Below, piece after piece: positions 23,413 through 36,024 of a stretch of 64,000 nucleotides of DNA. The position numbers and the translations under genes are program-made. The stretch spans positions 264,945 to 328,944 of the forward strand of contig JAAXNY010000020.1 of assembly GCA_013420905.1 (NCBI GenBank), in the 5' to 3' direction. Below the pieces are notes generated by a model, which was not told the DNA's origin, did no database searches, and saw nothing but the letters and a program-made list of their open reading frames with translations. The first letter of the stretch is position 1, and each line of letters opens with the position of its first letter. Source of the DNA: Collybia mongolica. Lineage: Eukaryota > Basidiomycota > Agaricomycetes > Agaricales > Clitocybaceae.

Positions 23413-25405
23413 ATGGACCCCAGTCGATTTCAATTACCAGGTTTCGGATTGTCTCTTAATTTCATCCCGGTTTCCCCAGGGGACAATGTTGACAGTCTCT
23501 TTCAAAATGCTCTACACGCACTGCACTTCGAATCAGCCTCAGTCCAGTATGTACGAGCGTTTCCCCGAACACCAAACTTTTATTAAGAATACTTAGGTTA
23601 CCACTGACTACACTCCGCGAGTTTACGATGCTGGACCTGATGAATCAGATGACGGATAAGCCTGACTGGAATCTCAAGGTGAGTTCGACTTGTTACCCAG
23701 GGGTATGGCCACTGATTCAGTTCCAGATCTTCGACGAATCGATTACATCCAAGTGGAGAGCTGAAGCACTTGCCGCCGAGGGACGCGACGTGACAGAGAA
23801 GATGCTCGATTGGTGCATCGCTGAGCTTCAGCATAAAGCCAAACTCTTCGAGAAGACCGGCGCAGTCAGTGTATACAGGGGAGAAGTCATCAAGTCCGAT
23901 TCTGCCATACCAGCTTCGCTGAAGGACGAACTCAAATGCGCTGCCGCTTCCCTCGAAGATGTTCCTGCTCGATTCAAAGATTGGCATCCAGGTTCAGATG
24001 AACGAGTCTTGGATCTTGTTCATCCATCCCTATTCCCTCTAATTTATGGCAAAAGTCGTATACTCCCTGACAGTCTTACAACACTCTCCGATTTTGTGGA
24101 GAGGTGTGGCGAAGGGAGCACTCTTCCTGTTCCCCCAGAGAAGGAGGCCCAAGCAGAGCCTCGGCGCCATCACTATTATGGAGCACGTCAGCTTAAAGAT
24201 CCATTCAGTAGGAAATTCCAGTGGTTACCCTGCGACGTCGATATATCAGGTGATGATGGAGGTGTAAGGTAGGCTTGATCGAAGCTTTCTCCTCTCCCTC
24301 AGTCTGATCAATACTGCTTGCAGGATCACAAGCTACATCAATAACATTCATCCACAGAAACATGCGGACCTTTATCAAGTAATTGAAAAGATCATCGCCC
24401 GCACCATTCCTCTTTGGAACATGACATTGACACCTTTGAAAGAGGGGCAGCTCAACCCCCGGATCATTTATGATGAGTGTGTCTACGATCCAGATCCTGA
24501 AAATGGACCAGAAGATGAAGGCCCCCAACAGGGGGAAGACGAAGATGAAGATGAATTCTGGGAACGTCGGCAAGAATGGATCGAGGAAACTCGCAAGGTT
24601 GTTCGGCCTGAGCCTGGTACATTCGAGCCCCCTGGAGAACCTGAGCGTCCTGTAGATCTCAAAAAGGACTACGGACATCGAGGCCTCCAAATAATCGTAA
24701 AATTAGCGAATATTCAATTGACGCCCAATAAACCGGAATACAACGGTGGGACGTGGCACGTTGAAGGGCAGATGGTATGTTCCTCGCGTGTACCATCCCA
24801 TCTGATCTAACATTGCCTTCAAGAACGAGCACATCTGTGCCACGGCCTTGTACTACTACGATAGCTCTAATATTAGCACGAGCCACCTCGCGTTCCGCCA
24901 GCAATCGGATGCAAACGATGCCGAGGAAATACCCTACCCCCAGAGCCAGCATGACTGGCTCGAGGTTGTATTTGGCTGTGAGAACGAAGAGCCTGCCGTT
25001 CAGGAAGTCGGGGTTATTAACACCAAGGAAGGGCGACTCCTAACCTGGCCCAACGTCCTCCAACACAAAGTTCAGCCCTTCCGTCTCGCAGACTCTACGA
25101 AGCCTGGCCACCGCAAGATCCTCGCGCTCTTCCTTGTGGATCCCAACATCCGCATCATATCGACGGCGAATGTGCCATGCCAAAGGAAAGACTGGTGGAT
25201 TGAGGCCCTCCAAACGAAGGGAGGAGCACTACCAAGTCTCCCCGCTGAGTTGCGGGACCACGTGTTCCGGGACGTGGATGATTTTCCGATTAGCTTGGAG
25301 GAAGCAAAGACACTGAGGTTGGAGCTGATGGATGAACGGAAAGCCTTCGTGGTGTTGCAAGATGAGGCTTTCAACAATACGCAGTTCTCCCTCTGCGAAC
25401 ACTGA
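23413..25405 (+). CDS. DUF4246 family protein A, 596 aa
   Basis: Five exons: 23413-23546, 23597-23678, 23727-24268, 24324-24774 and 24824-25405. It starts with the family hallmark LPGFG-SLN, then LREFTMLDLMNQMTDKPDW, IFDESITSKW, LDWCIAELQ and PASLKDEL. Near residue 398 is the block GGTWHVEGQMNEHICATALYY, and near the C-terminus GHRKILALFLVDPNIRIIS followed by NVPCQRKDWW. These are the conserved regions of DUF4246, a large fungal family of unknown activity. The spaced His/Glu and the distal H-R pair resemble iron/2-oxoglutarate oxygenases, which is my inference. An acidic insert (about residues 345-365) is absent from the inverted paralogue. Intron 2 is 48 bp, a multiple of three without a stop, so retention would be in frame. 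Confidence 0.8.
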
Positions 25406-25851
25406 TCGTAGTTGTGCGTCATCGCCATTCACTATGGCGAAATATGAAATTTTCAATAACCATCATAGTTTCTACTCTGTGTATCAATTGAGCAAATTAT
25501 TGGCGTATCGAGCGCCCGATTACCTACTTCGAGTGACTCTTAGTTAGCTAGAGTGTTTTGTGAAGAATCAAGCGTTTGACCTGAGTCCTTCGTCCAATGA
25601 CTCACGCGGCAATCAACCACTGAGGATGTCTCCTTGTGCATAAGACACAGAACATGGTCGTAAGGGAGACTAGTTAACTTCATCCATTAAAAACCCCCAG
25701 ACCCCTCATATAGAATGTATAAATCAACATGGAGGCTAAAGCCGCGGAGTCTGAGTCTGACATGTAGATTATAAAATTAGTTACAATGTCCTATTATTCG
25801 AGGCATGTAAAGGAATAAGGAGCTGCTACAATCTTCTACCCCATAACTTAT
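25406..25851. other. spacer between convergent DUF4246 genes
   Basis: About 450 bp lying at the centre of the inverted gene pair. AT-rich, holding the facing 3' untranslated regions. No other feature was recognised. Confidence 0.55.
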
Positions 25852-27811
25852 TTACATCGTGCGGCATTCGGGTTCGGTTTCATCAGTTTCACGGAGCAAG
25901 AACCGCCTACTGTGGAAAGCTTCGTCTTGCAACTGGGCCAAAGCCTCCCTTCCTTCCGTCAGCTCTAATTTTAACGCTCTCGCGTCCTCCAGGCTTATTG
26001 GGAAATCACCCACATCCTCGAAAATCTGGTCTTGTAACTCAACAGGTAGGGGCAGTGCTCTCCGGATGGCCTCAATCCACCAATCCTTCCGTTGGCACGG
26101 CACGTTCGCCGTCGATATGATGTGAACATTAGGATCGACAAGGAAGAGCGTGAGGATCTTGCAGTGGCCGGGCTTTGTGGGGTCCGCAAGGCGGAAAGGC
26201 TGGTATTTATGCTGGAGGATGTTGGGCCAGGTTACGAGGCGCCCTTCCCTGATGTTAATAACGCCAACGTCTTGAACGGCAGGCCCTCTGTCCTCACAGC
26301 CAAATACTTCCTTGAGCCAGTCACGGTCGTATAAAGGGCAAAGTATTTTCTCCACATCCCCAGCACTTGACCGCTGGCGGAATGCGAGATGGCTTGCGCT
26401 AATGTTGGAGCTATCGTAGTAGTACATGGCCGTGGCGCATATACGCTCGTTCTATATAGTTATAAGAACAATAGTGATGAATATTGGAAAGGCCATACCA
26501 GGAGCCCGTTTACGTGCCACGTATCACCACTGTATACCGGTTTTTCAGGCGTCAAATGAATATTTGCGAGTTTCACGATTATTTGGAGGCCTTGGTCTCC
26601 GTAAGCCATTCGGAGATCTGCAGGATATTTGGTTTCTCTGAAAGGAACAAACGTGCCAGGCTCGGGCTGAACAACTCTACGCGTTGACCACGCCTGCCGG
26701 GAAGGGGACGAACTGTCGCCATCTTCACTCTGGCGTCCTTGATCCGTATAATAGGCATAGCTGTTATAGGGGATCCGAACATTGAGTTGTCCTGCCTTGA
26801 AGGGTGTCATAGTCAAGTTCCAAATGGGAATGGTGTGGGCGATGATTTTCTCAATAACTCGGTAGAGATCCGCGTGTCTGTCTGGGTGAAGGTTATTAAT
26901 GTAACTGGAGATTCTGCGAGAAGTACTGATCAGAATCATCGTGAGTGGAAAACACTTTGATCGATCCCACCTCGCACTCCCATCGCCACCTGATATATCA
27001 ACATCACAGGGTAACCACTGAGATCTCCTGCTCACTGTCATTCGGGCGCGAGAACGATAGCTCTGGGGTTTTAGTCTATATTCATCCTTCTGGGGGACGG
27101 GAACAATGACCCCTTCACCACACCTCTCCACAAAGTCATCAAGGGTCGTGATATCGTTGGGAAGTATGAGGCTTTTGCCATAAATCAGAGGATACAAGGA
27201 TGGATGAACGAGGTCCAAGACTTGTTCATCAGAATTTGGGTCCCAATTCTTGAAACGATCAGGAACGTCCTCGAGGGGAGCGGCGGCGTGCTTGAGCTCA
27301 TCTTTCAGCGAAGCTGGTATGGCAGAATCGGACTTGATGACTTCTCCCCTGTAAACGTTAACAGCACCCGTCTTCTCGAAGAGCTTGGCCTTTTGTTGAA
27401 GCTCAGCGATGCACCAATCAAGCATCTTCTCTGACACGTCGAGTTGTTTAGCAGCTAACGCTTCAGCTCTCCGTTTGGATGTAATTGATTCGTCAAAAAT
27501 CTGGAACCGATTCGAGGTCAATTGACTTCACTACGCGAATGAATTCACCTTGAGATGCCAGTCAGGCATGTCCGTCATCCGATTCATGAGGTCCAACATG
27601 GTAAACTCGCGGAGCGTAGTCAGTGGTAGCCTGAGTATTCTGAGTGAGAGTCCACTGTTCGAGGTCATATCTCGTACCGCTCTGGGGGCGTGTTGAGGTG
27701 CGGTGAGTTCAAAAAATTTGTGAAGAAACCACCCGACTTGCTTTTAGTGGAAGAAGGCATGACGTTGAGGGGCAATCCGAAGCCTGGTAGTTGGAATAGA
27801 CTGTGATCCAT
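25852..27811 (-). CDS. DUF4246 family protein B, 586 aa
   Basis: Minus-strand exons 27811-27678, 27630-27549, 27500-26971, 26913-26499 and 26451-25852. Exons 1 and 2 (134 and 82 nt) match gene A exactly in length; exons 3-5 differ by multiples of three. The product begins MDHSLFQLPGFGLPLN and carries the same motifs as gene A: TMLDLMNRMTDMPDW, IFDESITSKRRAEALA, WHVNG-LNERICATA, GHCKILTLFLVDPNVHIIS. The E of 'WHVEG' is N here (WHVNG), a change at a block conserved in the family that may matter if that residue is a metal ligand. The C-terminus is extended by a few residues. Intron 2 contains stops, unlike in gene A. Confidence 0.8.
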
Positions 27812-28357
27812 CCTCGTCCTAGGGATTCTTTTTTGCAATGGTTATGAACAGAGTCGTGAATTTGGAAGTTCGGATTTCAGTGATATGTATGCCTTGAGGT
27901 TGCCGTGTGTATTAGCCCCGTTACCACATACGTACAATTGTAGGACATATGCGTAATATGGACACCGATCCGTGAAACCGATACATTGGAAGTACTCGTT
28001 TGTTTACGGTTCGCTTGAATGGAGGTATGACTGGAAGAGAGGAGGGCACCCGAAGTTCCCACGTCAATTAAATAAATAGCCAAACTTGTGGAGGTACAGT
28101 CAACGTCATGTTATACTGGTGCGGTCCCCAATCAGAACAGTCAGTTCAGCATACCTACATTTTTAGCAGATGGGGAGGATATTCATGTAAACGGGGTATA
28201 TATGATTCCAAAATACTATACATTATTATGCATATTGATTGATACTAATAGTATTCTGATTAAGTAAAAGATGAAAAAGTATGTGTGGTGGTTTATAGTT
28301 TAGGTTGAAGTACTTGCCGAATAACAGAACACTATGATAAAACATACATAGTGAACG
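27812..28357. other. intergenic, nothing recognised
   Basis: About 550 bp between DUF4246 gene B and the next minus-strand gene. It contains the promoter of gene B. No other feature was seen. Confidence 0.5.
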
Positions 28358-29035
28358 TCAATTTAAAGAAGCAATTGTGGCGTAAGAGGGTTCTCTGTCT
28401 GAGTGATCATCGTCATCACTATAAATATGTTCCCATGGCTCATCGACCTCTACCTCAGGAGTCATGTCATCGTCCAAAGCGATTACTGTCCGGACATGGG
28501 GAATGATCTCAAAATCCCCTTCTGAAGATGAGAGATTGAGCATTCGTTTGGGGAGGACGGAAAGATGGTACATACCCCTACCTTTCCGAGGCTTCTTTGT
28601 CGAGACTAGCTCTGCAAGCGGTACCTCGAGACGAGAGCTAATCGTTGCCCCAGGTCTAGTGTTGTGCTCGAAGTCAAAAAGAAAGCCACCCTCATAATCA
28701 TTGGTGCTATCCGTTTCACGGACTTCCCAGTCACAGAATTTCCCCGTACCAGCACCCTTGAGTGAGTCATCGAACTTCGACGACCACTGACCCCTCCGCG
28801 CACGCATCTTGGCGAAGTCCGTTGCATGCTTCGCCCGCTGGCGTTCATGCTCGTAGGAGCGCAGGTCCCTGGGGTCGGTCGTGACTACGGGCGATGAAGG
28901 TGGACTAGGACTCGGCGTCTCGGGGCCTTCAGAAGAGGACGACGACGACGATGAACATGATGGGGAATGGGCTGATTTAACCTTGGCTATAGCCTGTGAA
29001 CGGGTATAGAATAGAGTGCTTGTAGGGTAAGGCAT
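28358..29035 (-). CDS. Ser-rich protein of unknown function, 225 aa
   Basis: A single uninterrupted frame on the minus strand from the ATG at 29,035. Residues about 28-50 are a serine run followed by Pro/Ser; then a basic stretch (RSYEHERQRAKHATDFAKMR) and GQWSSKFDDSLKG. The last third is acidic with DDDMTPEVEVDEPWEHIY and SDDDDHSD. No domain, signal peptide or membrane segment is recognised. The frame is well maintained and codon use resembles neighbouring genes, so I regard it as real, but it could be orphan. Confidence 0.5.
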   Translation of the reverse strand: MPYPTSTLFYTRSQAIAKVKSAHSPSCSSSSSSSSEGPETPSPSPPSSPVVTTDPRDLRSYEHERQRAKHATDFAKMRARRGQWSSKFDDSLKGAGTGKFCDWEVRETDSTNDYEGGFLFDFEHNTRPGATISSRLEVPLAELVSTKKPRKGRGMYHLSVLPKRMLNLSSSEGDFEIIPHVRTVIALDDDMTPEVEVDEPWEHIYSDDDDHSDREPSYATIASLN

Positions 29036-30684
29036 GGTAAGGAAAGGCAAGGGTATCCAAGTGTCAGAGGTAAATTGTTAGATGGGTTGAGTTGTTTGAA
29101 GAATGGAAGACAATAGCAAGCTGGTTATAAAGCTATGCATCCGTGATTGAACGACAGGTGACTCTAAGTGGTCTGGCGTCATATTGTGCCACAGTGGCGC
29201 TGAGTCGACGAATGCAGGTTGGCTCTGTTGTTGTCCTGCCAAGGCTGATCCGACTAACATGGCGACGGAGGCCCTTGGTCCGCGCAAAGTCCACTTCTCT
29301 ATCACAGCCGGGTGGTGTGAAACGTTCATTTATGTGCAAAAGAACTCGGTAATCGTGGATAAAAATCCGGAATGATGTAAGTACCGAAAACATGAAGGTT
29401 GGGTGGCAGTGCAGTTGTGTGTGTACATTTGATCATCAGTTGAAAGTTGTTTCTGGGTTTTCAATGTTTGAACCACCGCCATTTTTGAGTTTTTGCAAAA
29501 GATTCTCCGGTTCCTCTCCATTTCAACGTGCGCCTCAAATCCGTGCCAGATGGACCGTCGTTATTCTACCCTGATCGACGGAAATCCTTCTCTCTCAGTC
29601 CCCGAGATTCAACCTTGCTCATGCTGAGCGCTTTGGAGGCTATGAATACTCTATATACTCGTATATATCAGGCATTCGACTCTTTAATCTCAAAAACGTT
29701 GGCTTTTCAAAAACTTTTTTGACTTGGACGGGCCGACTATATTTGACGTATTTGACACTTCGCCCTTATAGAGCAACGAAGACAACCTATTTTCAAATCA
29801 CGCCCACGTCGTTGTGGGCCATACAGGGGTTGGAGGGAACGAGCGCAGAGCAACAAGCTATGTACGCAAATGTTATCTGACACCTCCCCAGGAGTTTGCC
29901 ATGTATATTGTCAATATGCAAGGCCACCTCAAGTTGGTGTTACGATGGCGCCCAGGTACGGCTGCTTCTGTTCTTTCACTTCAGTCCCGGATTGTGACCT
30001 ACCGAAAGCTGAGTTCTACAAGTACTATCCTTGCATGAAAAACAACTTGGTCGTTTGCTCGTAAAGTTATGATACTTTGAGTTTCATTTTGCGGTCCAGC
30101 TATCGACTAGACTAGAATTTTCGAAAAGAGGCCTTCACCACTGTTAATTGCTTACCATTGGCATGGACGAAGGTGTAGGTGTACAATCCAACAAACCACC
30201 GAATATTCCAGAATGCCGAGAACACCGAATAGGCCTGCTCAGTCATACGCAGCATAGGAATATACGGGAACATAGTGGAATGCTATACCATTGATACATA
30301 AACTCAATGTAGGAGGACTACTGCACGTATCCTGGTTGGCTTTCCTCAGTTGACCAATACTCGAGTACCCACTGGAAGGACATTCACCGTCGTTTGCAAA
30401 TTGCAATTAATTTCTGAGGTCAGGACCCCAGAAACCCAATAACATTAGTCGCACAAATCATACACGGCTTTGTTTTACATAATGGACCAGAGCCACTGAC
30501 AACGCGGCCTCCTTCCAGTCTTCTATCTCTCTCTCCATCACCCCATCCACGCATAACTCAAAGATATAGTTCATCGTTCACCTTCACTTTAAGGTTGGTG
30601 GTTTTGTTCCAAAAATATAGGGGTGTGCTTATAAAATGTCTTTCAGTTTGACAGACCCTTCGTGCTCCTATCTCTTCGTTCACA
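29036..30684. other. intergenic, 1.65 kb, nothing recognised
   Basis: CG content is normal and no convincing frame longer than 80 codons exists. Right end should contain the promoter of the C2H2 gene. No repeat was recognised. Confidence 0.5.
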
Positions 30685-31618
30685 ATGACCTACTACAACT
30701 ACTGCGATCGATGCCAGCGCCAATTCAACTCCCATCACGCCCTCGAGCAACATGAAGCAGACTCTTCCTTCCATCACATCTGTTATGAATGTGGAATTGA
30801 CTTCAGCTCTTGGATTGGGCTGAAAGAACATTGGGTCCAAAGCCGTCGACATTACTATTGTCAACACTGTGACAACCACTATTCAGACGATGATGAGTTG
30901 GAGGCCCACTACGAACATAACCATCATTATTGTGGGCGTTGTCGTCGATTCTTCAAGAATAGTCTCGGGTTGCGCGAGCACTATCGACAATCAGAAGCTC
31001 ACCATTACTGCGCATCCTGCGATCGCCATTTTCAATCTGAGAGCAATCTTCAATCTGTAGGCCTTTCTTCCCCCGTTGTTGTTACAATCACTGACAGCAA
31101 ACATCCAGCATCTGAACTCGTCAATTCACCGTCCCAAAGATGTTCCATGCGCTTTCCGGGGCTGTGGTCTCACCTTCGTCTCTCGTTCTGCTATGCTCCT
31201 CCACTTAGAGTCAGGTGGCTGCCGCTCAGGTGTCGACCGCAACACCATTAACAAATTCGTTCGCAAATACGATACGAACAACGTAATCACTGACCCCTCG
31301 CGCCTCCTCACTAACGGTAATGCTTCGGAGGATATATCTTACTATGCCACCTCCGCATCATGGAATGGCAGCGAGTACGAATGTTACCTATGCCACGGTG
31401 GCTATCGCACGCTCGCAGCACTGAATCAGCACCTTGCAAGCCCCCGTCATCAACAGAAGATTTACTTGTGTCCCTTGCAGAGCTGCGGCACACGTTTTAC
31501 GACATTGAGTGCGCTGTGCCAGCACATCGAGAGCGAACGGTGCGGAATATCCAAGTTCCGAATCGTTCAAAACGCGTTGGACAATATTGTTGGGCGGATG
31601 GCCCGCATTACCATGTGA
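30685..31618 (+). CDS. C2H2 zinc-finger protein, 293 aa
   Basis: Exons 30685-31056 and 31109-31618, phase 0, 52-bp intron. At least six C2H2-type units are visible: YCDRCQRQFNSHHALEQHE, CYECGIDFSSWIGLKEHW, CQHCDNHYSDDDELEAHYEH, CGRCRRFFKNSLGLREHY, CASCDRHFQSESNLQ-H, and after the intron CAFRGCGLTFVSRSAMLLH, with further degenerate fingers CYLCHGGYRTLAALNQH and CPLQSCGTRFTTLSALCQH. Tandem short-linker fingers with His/Tyr-rich sequence are a familiar mushroom family of presumed nucleic-acid binders. Target unknown. Confidence 0.85.
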
Positions 31619-33301
31619 TATACATATAATTCAGTGGATTCAAGACTTATTTCTCTCAACACTTGTAGAATAGTATACCCGTCTTTCACAGCTTCGAAAG
31701 CCGTAACTTACAACGTTCATCAACAAATTCTAAAGCTGACCATATCAGTCTAATAGCCCTGATAAATATACCAATTTTCCTCTTCCCGTCTATTGACTAG
31801 TTTGCAGGTTGTGGCTTGCCTTAAGATCAAAAGGTGGCCGTCGGCACTGGGTCGGAAATCGGATTCAGGTTTTCCGAACGCTTTCAAGATTGTCCAACAA
31901 GTTGCACTGTCCCAATTACTATTTTCCAGACTTCGCTGTGTCATGTCTGTCCCCTTTTTTATACATGCGTGCGACGAGCTCTACTGAAGGGCAAGAGATA
32001 CACGCATTTTTCTGCCAAATGACTCCAACACCGGTGGCACACGCCCTTCACATATAAATTTGGGGTGCTTAAGTGGCCTGCGAAGTTAAGATTTACTTCC
32101 ATCCGATCTACCTTTGCCTTCGCCATACCAACCCACGTCCCCCCCCCCTCATGACCCCACACCCTCAAGCAAGCAAGCTTCTGCAGTCCACACTCGTGGA
32201 AATATTAGAAACTTTAAACACAGGCGAAATTCACGCATCTGTGGCGTGCCGGGTTCCCAGAGTCCTACATTTTTACATAGGGCTCGCGTCCGGATACGGA
32301 CGGGTTACTGTAAGGGTACTCTTCCTAGTTCTGCAAGTATCCGACAAGGTGTGCTTGTGTCGGACTCTACAATATATATATGGTTCAGGTCGCGACGGCC
32401 CCCTTGGATCCCCTTCACCACCTTGGCAGTCCATCGTAATGGGACTCGAAGTGCTCATTTCATGTTTTAGGGACAAAAATAGGCTTATTTTCTTCCCCAA
32501 CACGTTTCAAGAACTCGACATTGCTCTACTATTGCGAGTCGTCGTACCCACCCCTGCAGCTGGATCAAGGACTTTTCTTGCTGGGTAAAATTTACACCGG
32601 TACACACTGTACGGTCAGAGCCCTGGTGGCTTGTACCCAATTAACTATTTCCCTTTCCCCACAGTTCCATGCCTGTCTTGGTTCGGAATAGAGTTTCCGG
32701 TTTCCGAACCCAGATGACCCAGACGCGAAAGGGTTTGGGATGCCGAAAGCCAGCGGATTGCTGAGGTATGTTTCTGCCAAGCTCCCGTGTCACCCACAAT
32801 AAATTCAATTGTGCATTTCCTAGGCTATAATGCCCCAGAAAATGTTTATAGATTCAAATCTAGGTCCGAGGCGATCTATTTCAAGAATCATGTGGCCCGG
32901 TGTTCACAGGATATCGAACCACCTTCAGGGCGAAACCAGTCTAACCTTGCCAGATGGAAATCAGATCGCCGCCTAGTACGCTTACAGGCCTGGGGAAAAC
33001 ACCTCGCCAGTAACTTAGCGACAAGATATATTTAAGTCCGTGACGCACATGTATTCTACGGCCCTAGCTGTGTTAAAAAAGCATTCAGAAAACCTATTTC
33101 TTGGAAGTGACGACGCGGGTGACGAAATTCACCGTGGACTCGATCACCTCACCTCCGATATATTCATCCCCCTACAATGCGTCCCATTTTCGACGAAACG
33201 CCCAATACCGCACAGGATATGTGAGCACTCATACCCACTCATACTGTTCAGCCATGTATAAATATACCCGCATTTACTGAAATACTCTCAATTCTCAACA
33301 G
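31619..33301. other. intergenic, 1.7 kb, nothing firm
   Basis: An open frame of 171 codons at 32,073-32,588 exists but has low-complexity composition and no family resemblance, so it is not called. A TATAAATATA run at about 33,257 could be a promoter element for the DUF6533 gene or part of its 5' exon region. Confidence 0.4.
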
Positions 33302-34916
33302 ACTTATTCATGATTATCTTCACATCCTTGCCATTTGTACATAGGTCATCTGTTTTGAGGCAAACCTACCAACTAGCTAATTTCTGCTATTCTACGTTCC
33401 AGCCATCCTGTTCTATGACCACTTTATCACCCTCGGTAAGTAAATAATCTGACCTCATTGTTTTCACCTGTCGATTTCTAATGCAGGTCGTGAAATTGAA
33501 TACATTTGGAGACGTCCTAAATCAATAAGCTCCTACTATTTCCTCTTGAATCGATACACAGTGCTCCTAGGCACTGTTGTAGTAACAATTCTCAGTTTTA
33601 CGACTTTACCACTCCAAGTGAGTGACAACCTCGATTTGATGTTCGGATCGTTGACATGTGCTGACATTAGAGGTTGGGATCTTGGTGTCTGCGATATTCT
33701 TCGACAGAAACTAACACCCCTTAGCTGCAAGAATTACAATACCGTGCGACAACTCTTGCTGATCATAAATCAATGTATCATATGCTGTAAGCTAAACCAT
33801 TTATATATCCGTCTCACCCCAAGCTAATCACAAAGCCATCTTCGTTTCACCACCCAAGACTTACTGTCATTGAGGGTCTATGCGCTATATAATCGATCAC
33901 ATTGGATACGGTCCTTGATGGGTTGCACCGCGGCAATCCTTACTGCCGTTTCATTTGTACGTCGACCCTGCGAAGACGCTTATTGTCGCTTCCCCAATTT
34001 TACTCAAGGCCCTTAAAGTGGTTATTGCGTAGGCAGAAGATCGCTCCTGCCGAAGGAATAGCCGGATGTCATATCGGTATTTCTGATAAAACGTCAGCAT
34101 GGCATGGATTCCTTTAATCTCATCCCTGAGCCGGCACTGATACAAACTCTATGTTTGCAGGGCCATTCGTATGGTTCCTTTTCTTTTTATATCGGGCAGT
34201 GCTAATCACGGCATTACCCAGGTATGTCGGGTGCCTGGTGGGCGCTGTTTGTCTACGACGTTCTCTTGTTCGCTCTCACCGTGTCAAAAACCTGGACGAC
34301 CGGAAAATCTTACGCTCCTGGCGTTCTGGTTAGTCGGATCTTGCTTAGAGATGGTTTGTCGCAGTCAGTTATCCTAGCTTGCATGGTCTCACGTTGTGCT
34401 TGGCAGGCTCTGTATATTTTGGGTAAGCATGCTCTAAAATATTGCCTTCCTGATTTAATTATAAACACTCACAGTGTAATTACTTTGTCAAATTTCGCAA
34501 ATATATTGACATATTATGTATGTTCAATTGTTCTGATTTTGTTTCGGTTGGGCGCTAATACGCATCACAGTTTTGTGGGGTATGGATATCTCCCATGGAT
34601 AATATGAAGCTATCTAATGTACAAGTATAGCCATTCATGAGAGGGGGGCTATCAGCTTTCTCAGCTGAGTATGTTACAAACCTCTCACCAACTTTACCAA
34701 GGCAGTTGATCCAAACTTAACTAACAACATAGTATATCAAGCACGATGATGTCCCATCTTATGCTGAACCTCCACGAGGTGACTAATACCGGCATTCACA
34801 GCACGTTAGAAACGTCCCACGTAGAACTAGACACTCTGTGGAGCGATGTAGGTTATTCTTCATCGGTTCCAGTGGATTCCCATGACCATGGAGTGAACAC
34901 AAACGAGGAAAGCTAA
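33302..34916 (+). CDS. DUF6533-type multi-pass membrane protein (5' end uncertain)
   Basis: Reading-frame and splice signals give exons near 33302-33336, 33403-33435, 33487-33649, 33725-33786, 33859-33956, 34037-34092, 34161-34168, 34222-34353, 34407-34422, 34475-34517, 34571-34579, 34631-34668 and 34733-34916. The start codon lies upstream of the first and was not fixed; the 33,650-33,724 piece could also be read through. The product shows the order of motifs I know from DUF6533 proteins: AISILFYDHFITLGREIEYIW, YYFLLNRYTVLLG, LRVYALYNRSHWIRSL, GIAGCHIGIS, AIRMSGAWWALFVYDVLLFALTV, LLRDGSVYF, SNFANILTYY and ISSTMMSHLMLNLHE. About six to seven hydrophobic helices are expected. Two exons are only 8 and 9 nt long. 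Function of the family is unknown. Confidence 0.75.
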
Positions 34917-36024
34917 AAGAAACATAGGACATGTAAACTATTTTGTATATCAATTAGAAGCGCGCTGCACCCATAAAAGACATGTACAAGTCCTTCCATA
35001 TATAAATCATGCACATTTGGGAGGGCTCCTATCTACTTCTACAAACTCAAGGTCCATGCTCGACTGTGGATATATATGGAAAGGCTCTTGTTGATGAAGT
35101 GGTCGAATTTGCTCATCTTGGACAGTAGACAAAACGACTGCAACATGTTTCCGTTGATAAATTCGATAGGTTTGTAAATACGAAAAAAACAGGTTATCAA
35201 GCAGAACTATGGGCTCGACTTGTCCGATCATGCCCCAGCCATCTTCAGCGTGAGTATCGCTTCAAGTGGCTTCCTGCTCTCTTGTCGCACAAACGTCCAA
35301 CTATTGGGAAAAGTTCCTAAGCTGTCGGCACTACATGGGTTTGGCGGGCAGCTGCGTCAACAAGACATTGTGTCTCTTTTTGATCGTCACACGATGGCGC
35401 GAAAATTTGTCGTCAGGAGAGAAGCGGGCTTGACATGCAAACCGTCAACAGAAGATAACGAGGAAGTCAGCTCGAATAGTACCAGGGTGTGCAGACTTCG
35501 TGATCCTGCCTTCCTCTGTGGTTTTCTGGACAAAAGTTCAGGGGGTTGAGAGACTAGATATTCAAATAAACATACTTTAAGGGTATATACCCTGTTGCCA
35601 CCCTCGTCGATAGTGTACATCAAATGCATGTTGGGCGAAGATTGTCGAGCGTGAACTCGCAAGAGCAAAAAATTACCAAATCCGATTGTAATTGAAAAAA
35701 AAAAAGGATTGAAACACGTGACATGCTGACGTTATCTGGGGTAAGACTAGCCCGAAGATAGGCGTGTAAGGGGAGATAGAGTCAGTTTTGGGGTGAAGGT
35801 ATTAATATTCCAAGTACTTGAGGACCAAATGCTGCAAGGCATCGACATCCCCGAGCCCGAATCTATCACAACCATATGCAAAACCACAGCCATCTCATCA
35901 GCCGAGCACGTCATAGACACGTGATGGATCACCAAGCACCTACTCCTGCGATTATCTCTCCCGTATAAAGCTGTTCAGCCACTTCAGCCACATCCCCCAT
36001 CACTGTCACCTCTGCACTACTACA
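34917..36024. other. intergenic, 1.1 kb, nothing firm
   Basis: Small frames at 35,007-35,231 (minus) and 35,220-35,549 (plus) lack recognisable sequence and are not called. The right part contains the thioredoxin promoter. Nothing else was recognised. Confidence 0.45.

Larger units (their letters stand above)
23413..27811. repeat. tail-to-tail inverted duplication of DUF4246 genes
   Basis: The two DUF4246 genes form arms of about 2 kb facing each other across 0.45 kb. Exon order, splice phases and short 5' flank are shared, so they arose by inverted duplication, then diverged. Such an arrangement can give convergent transcripts able to pair in matching exons. Confidence 0.7.

Noticed and set aside
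32073..32588. 171-codon plus-strand frame
   Set aside because: No recognisable motif, no splice context and uneven composition; likely chance.
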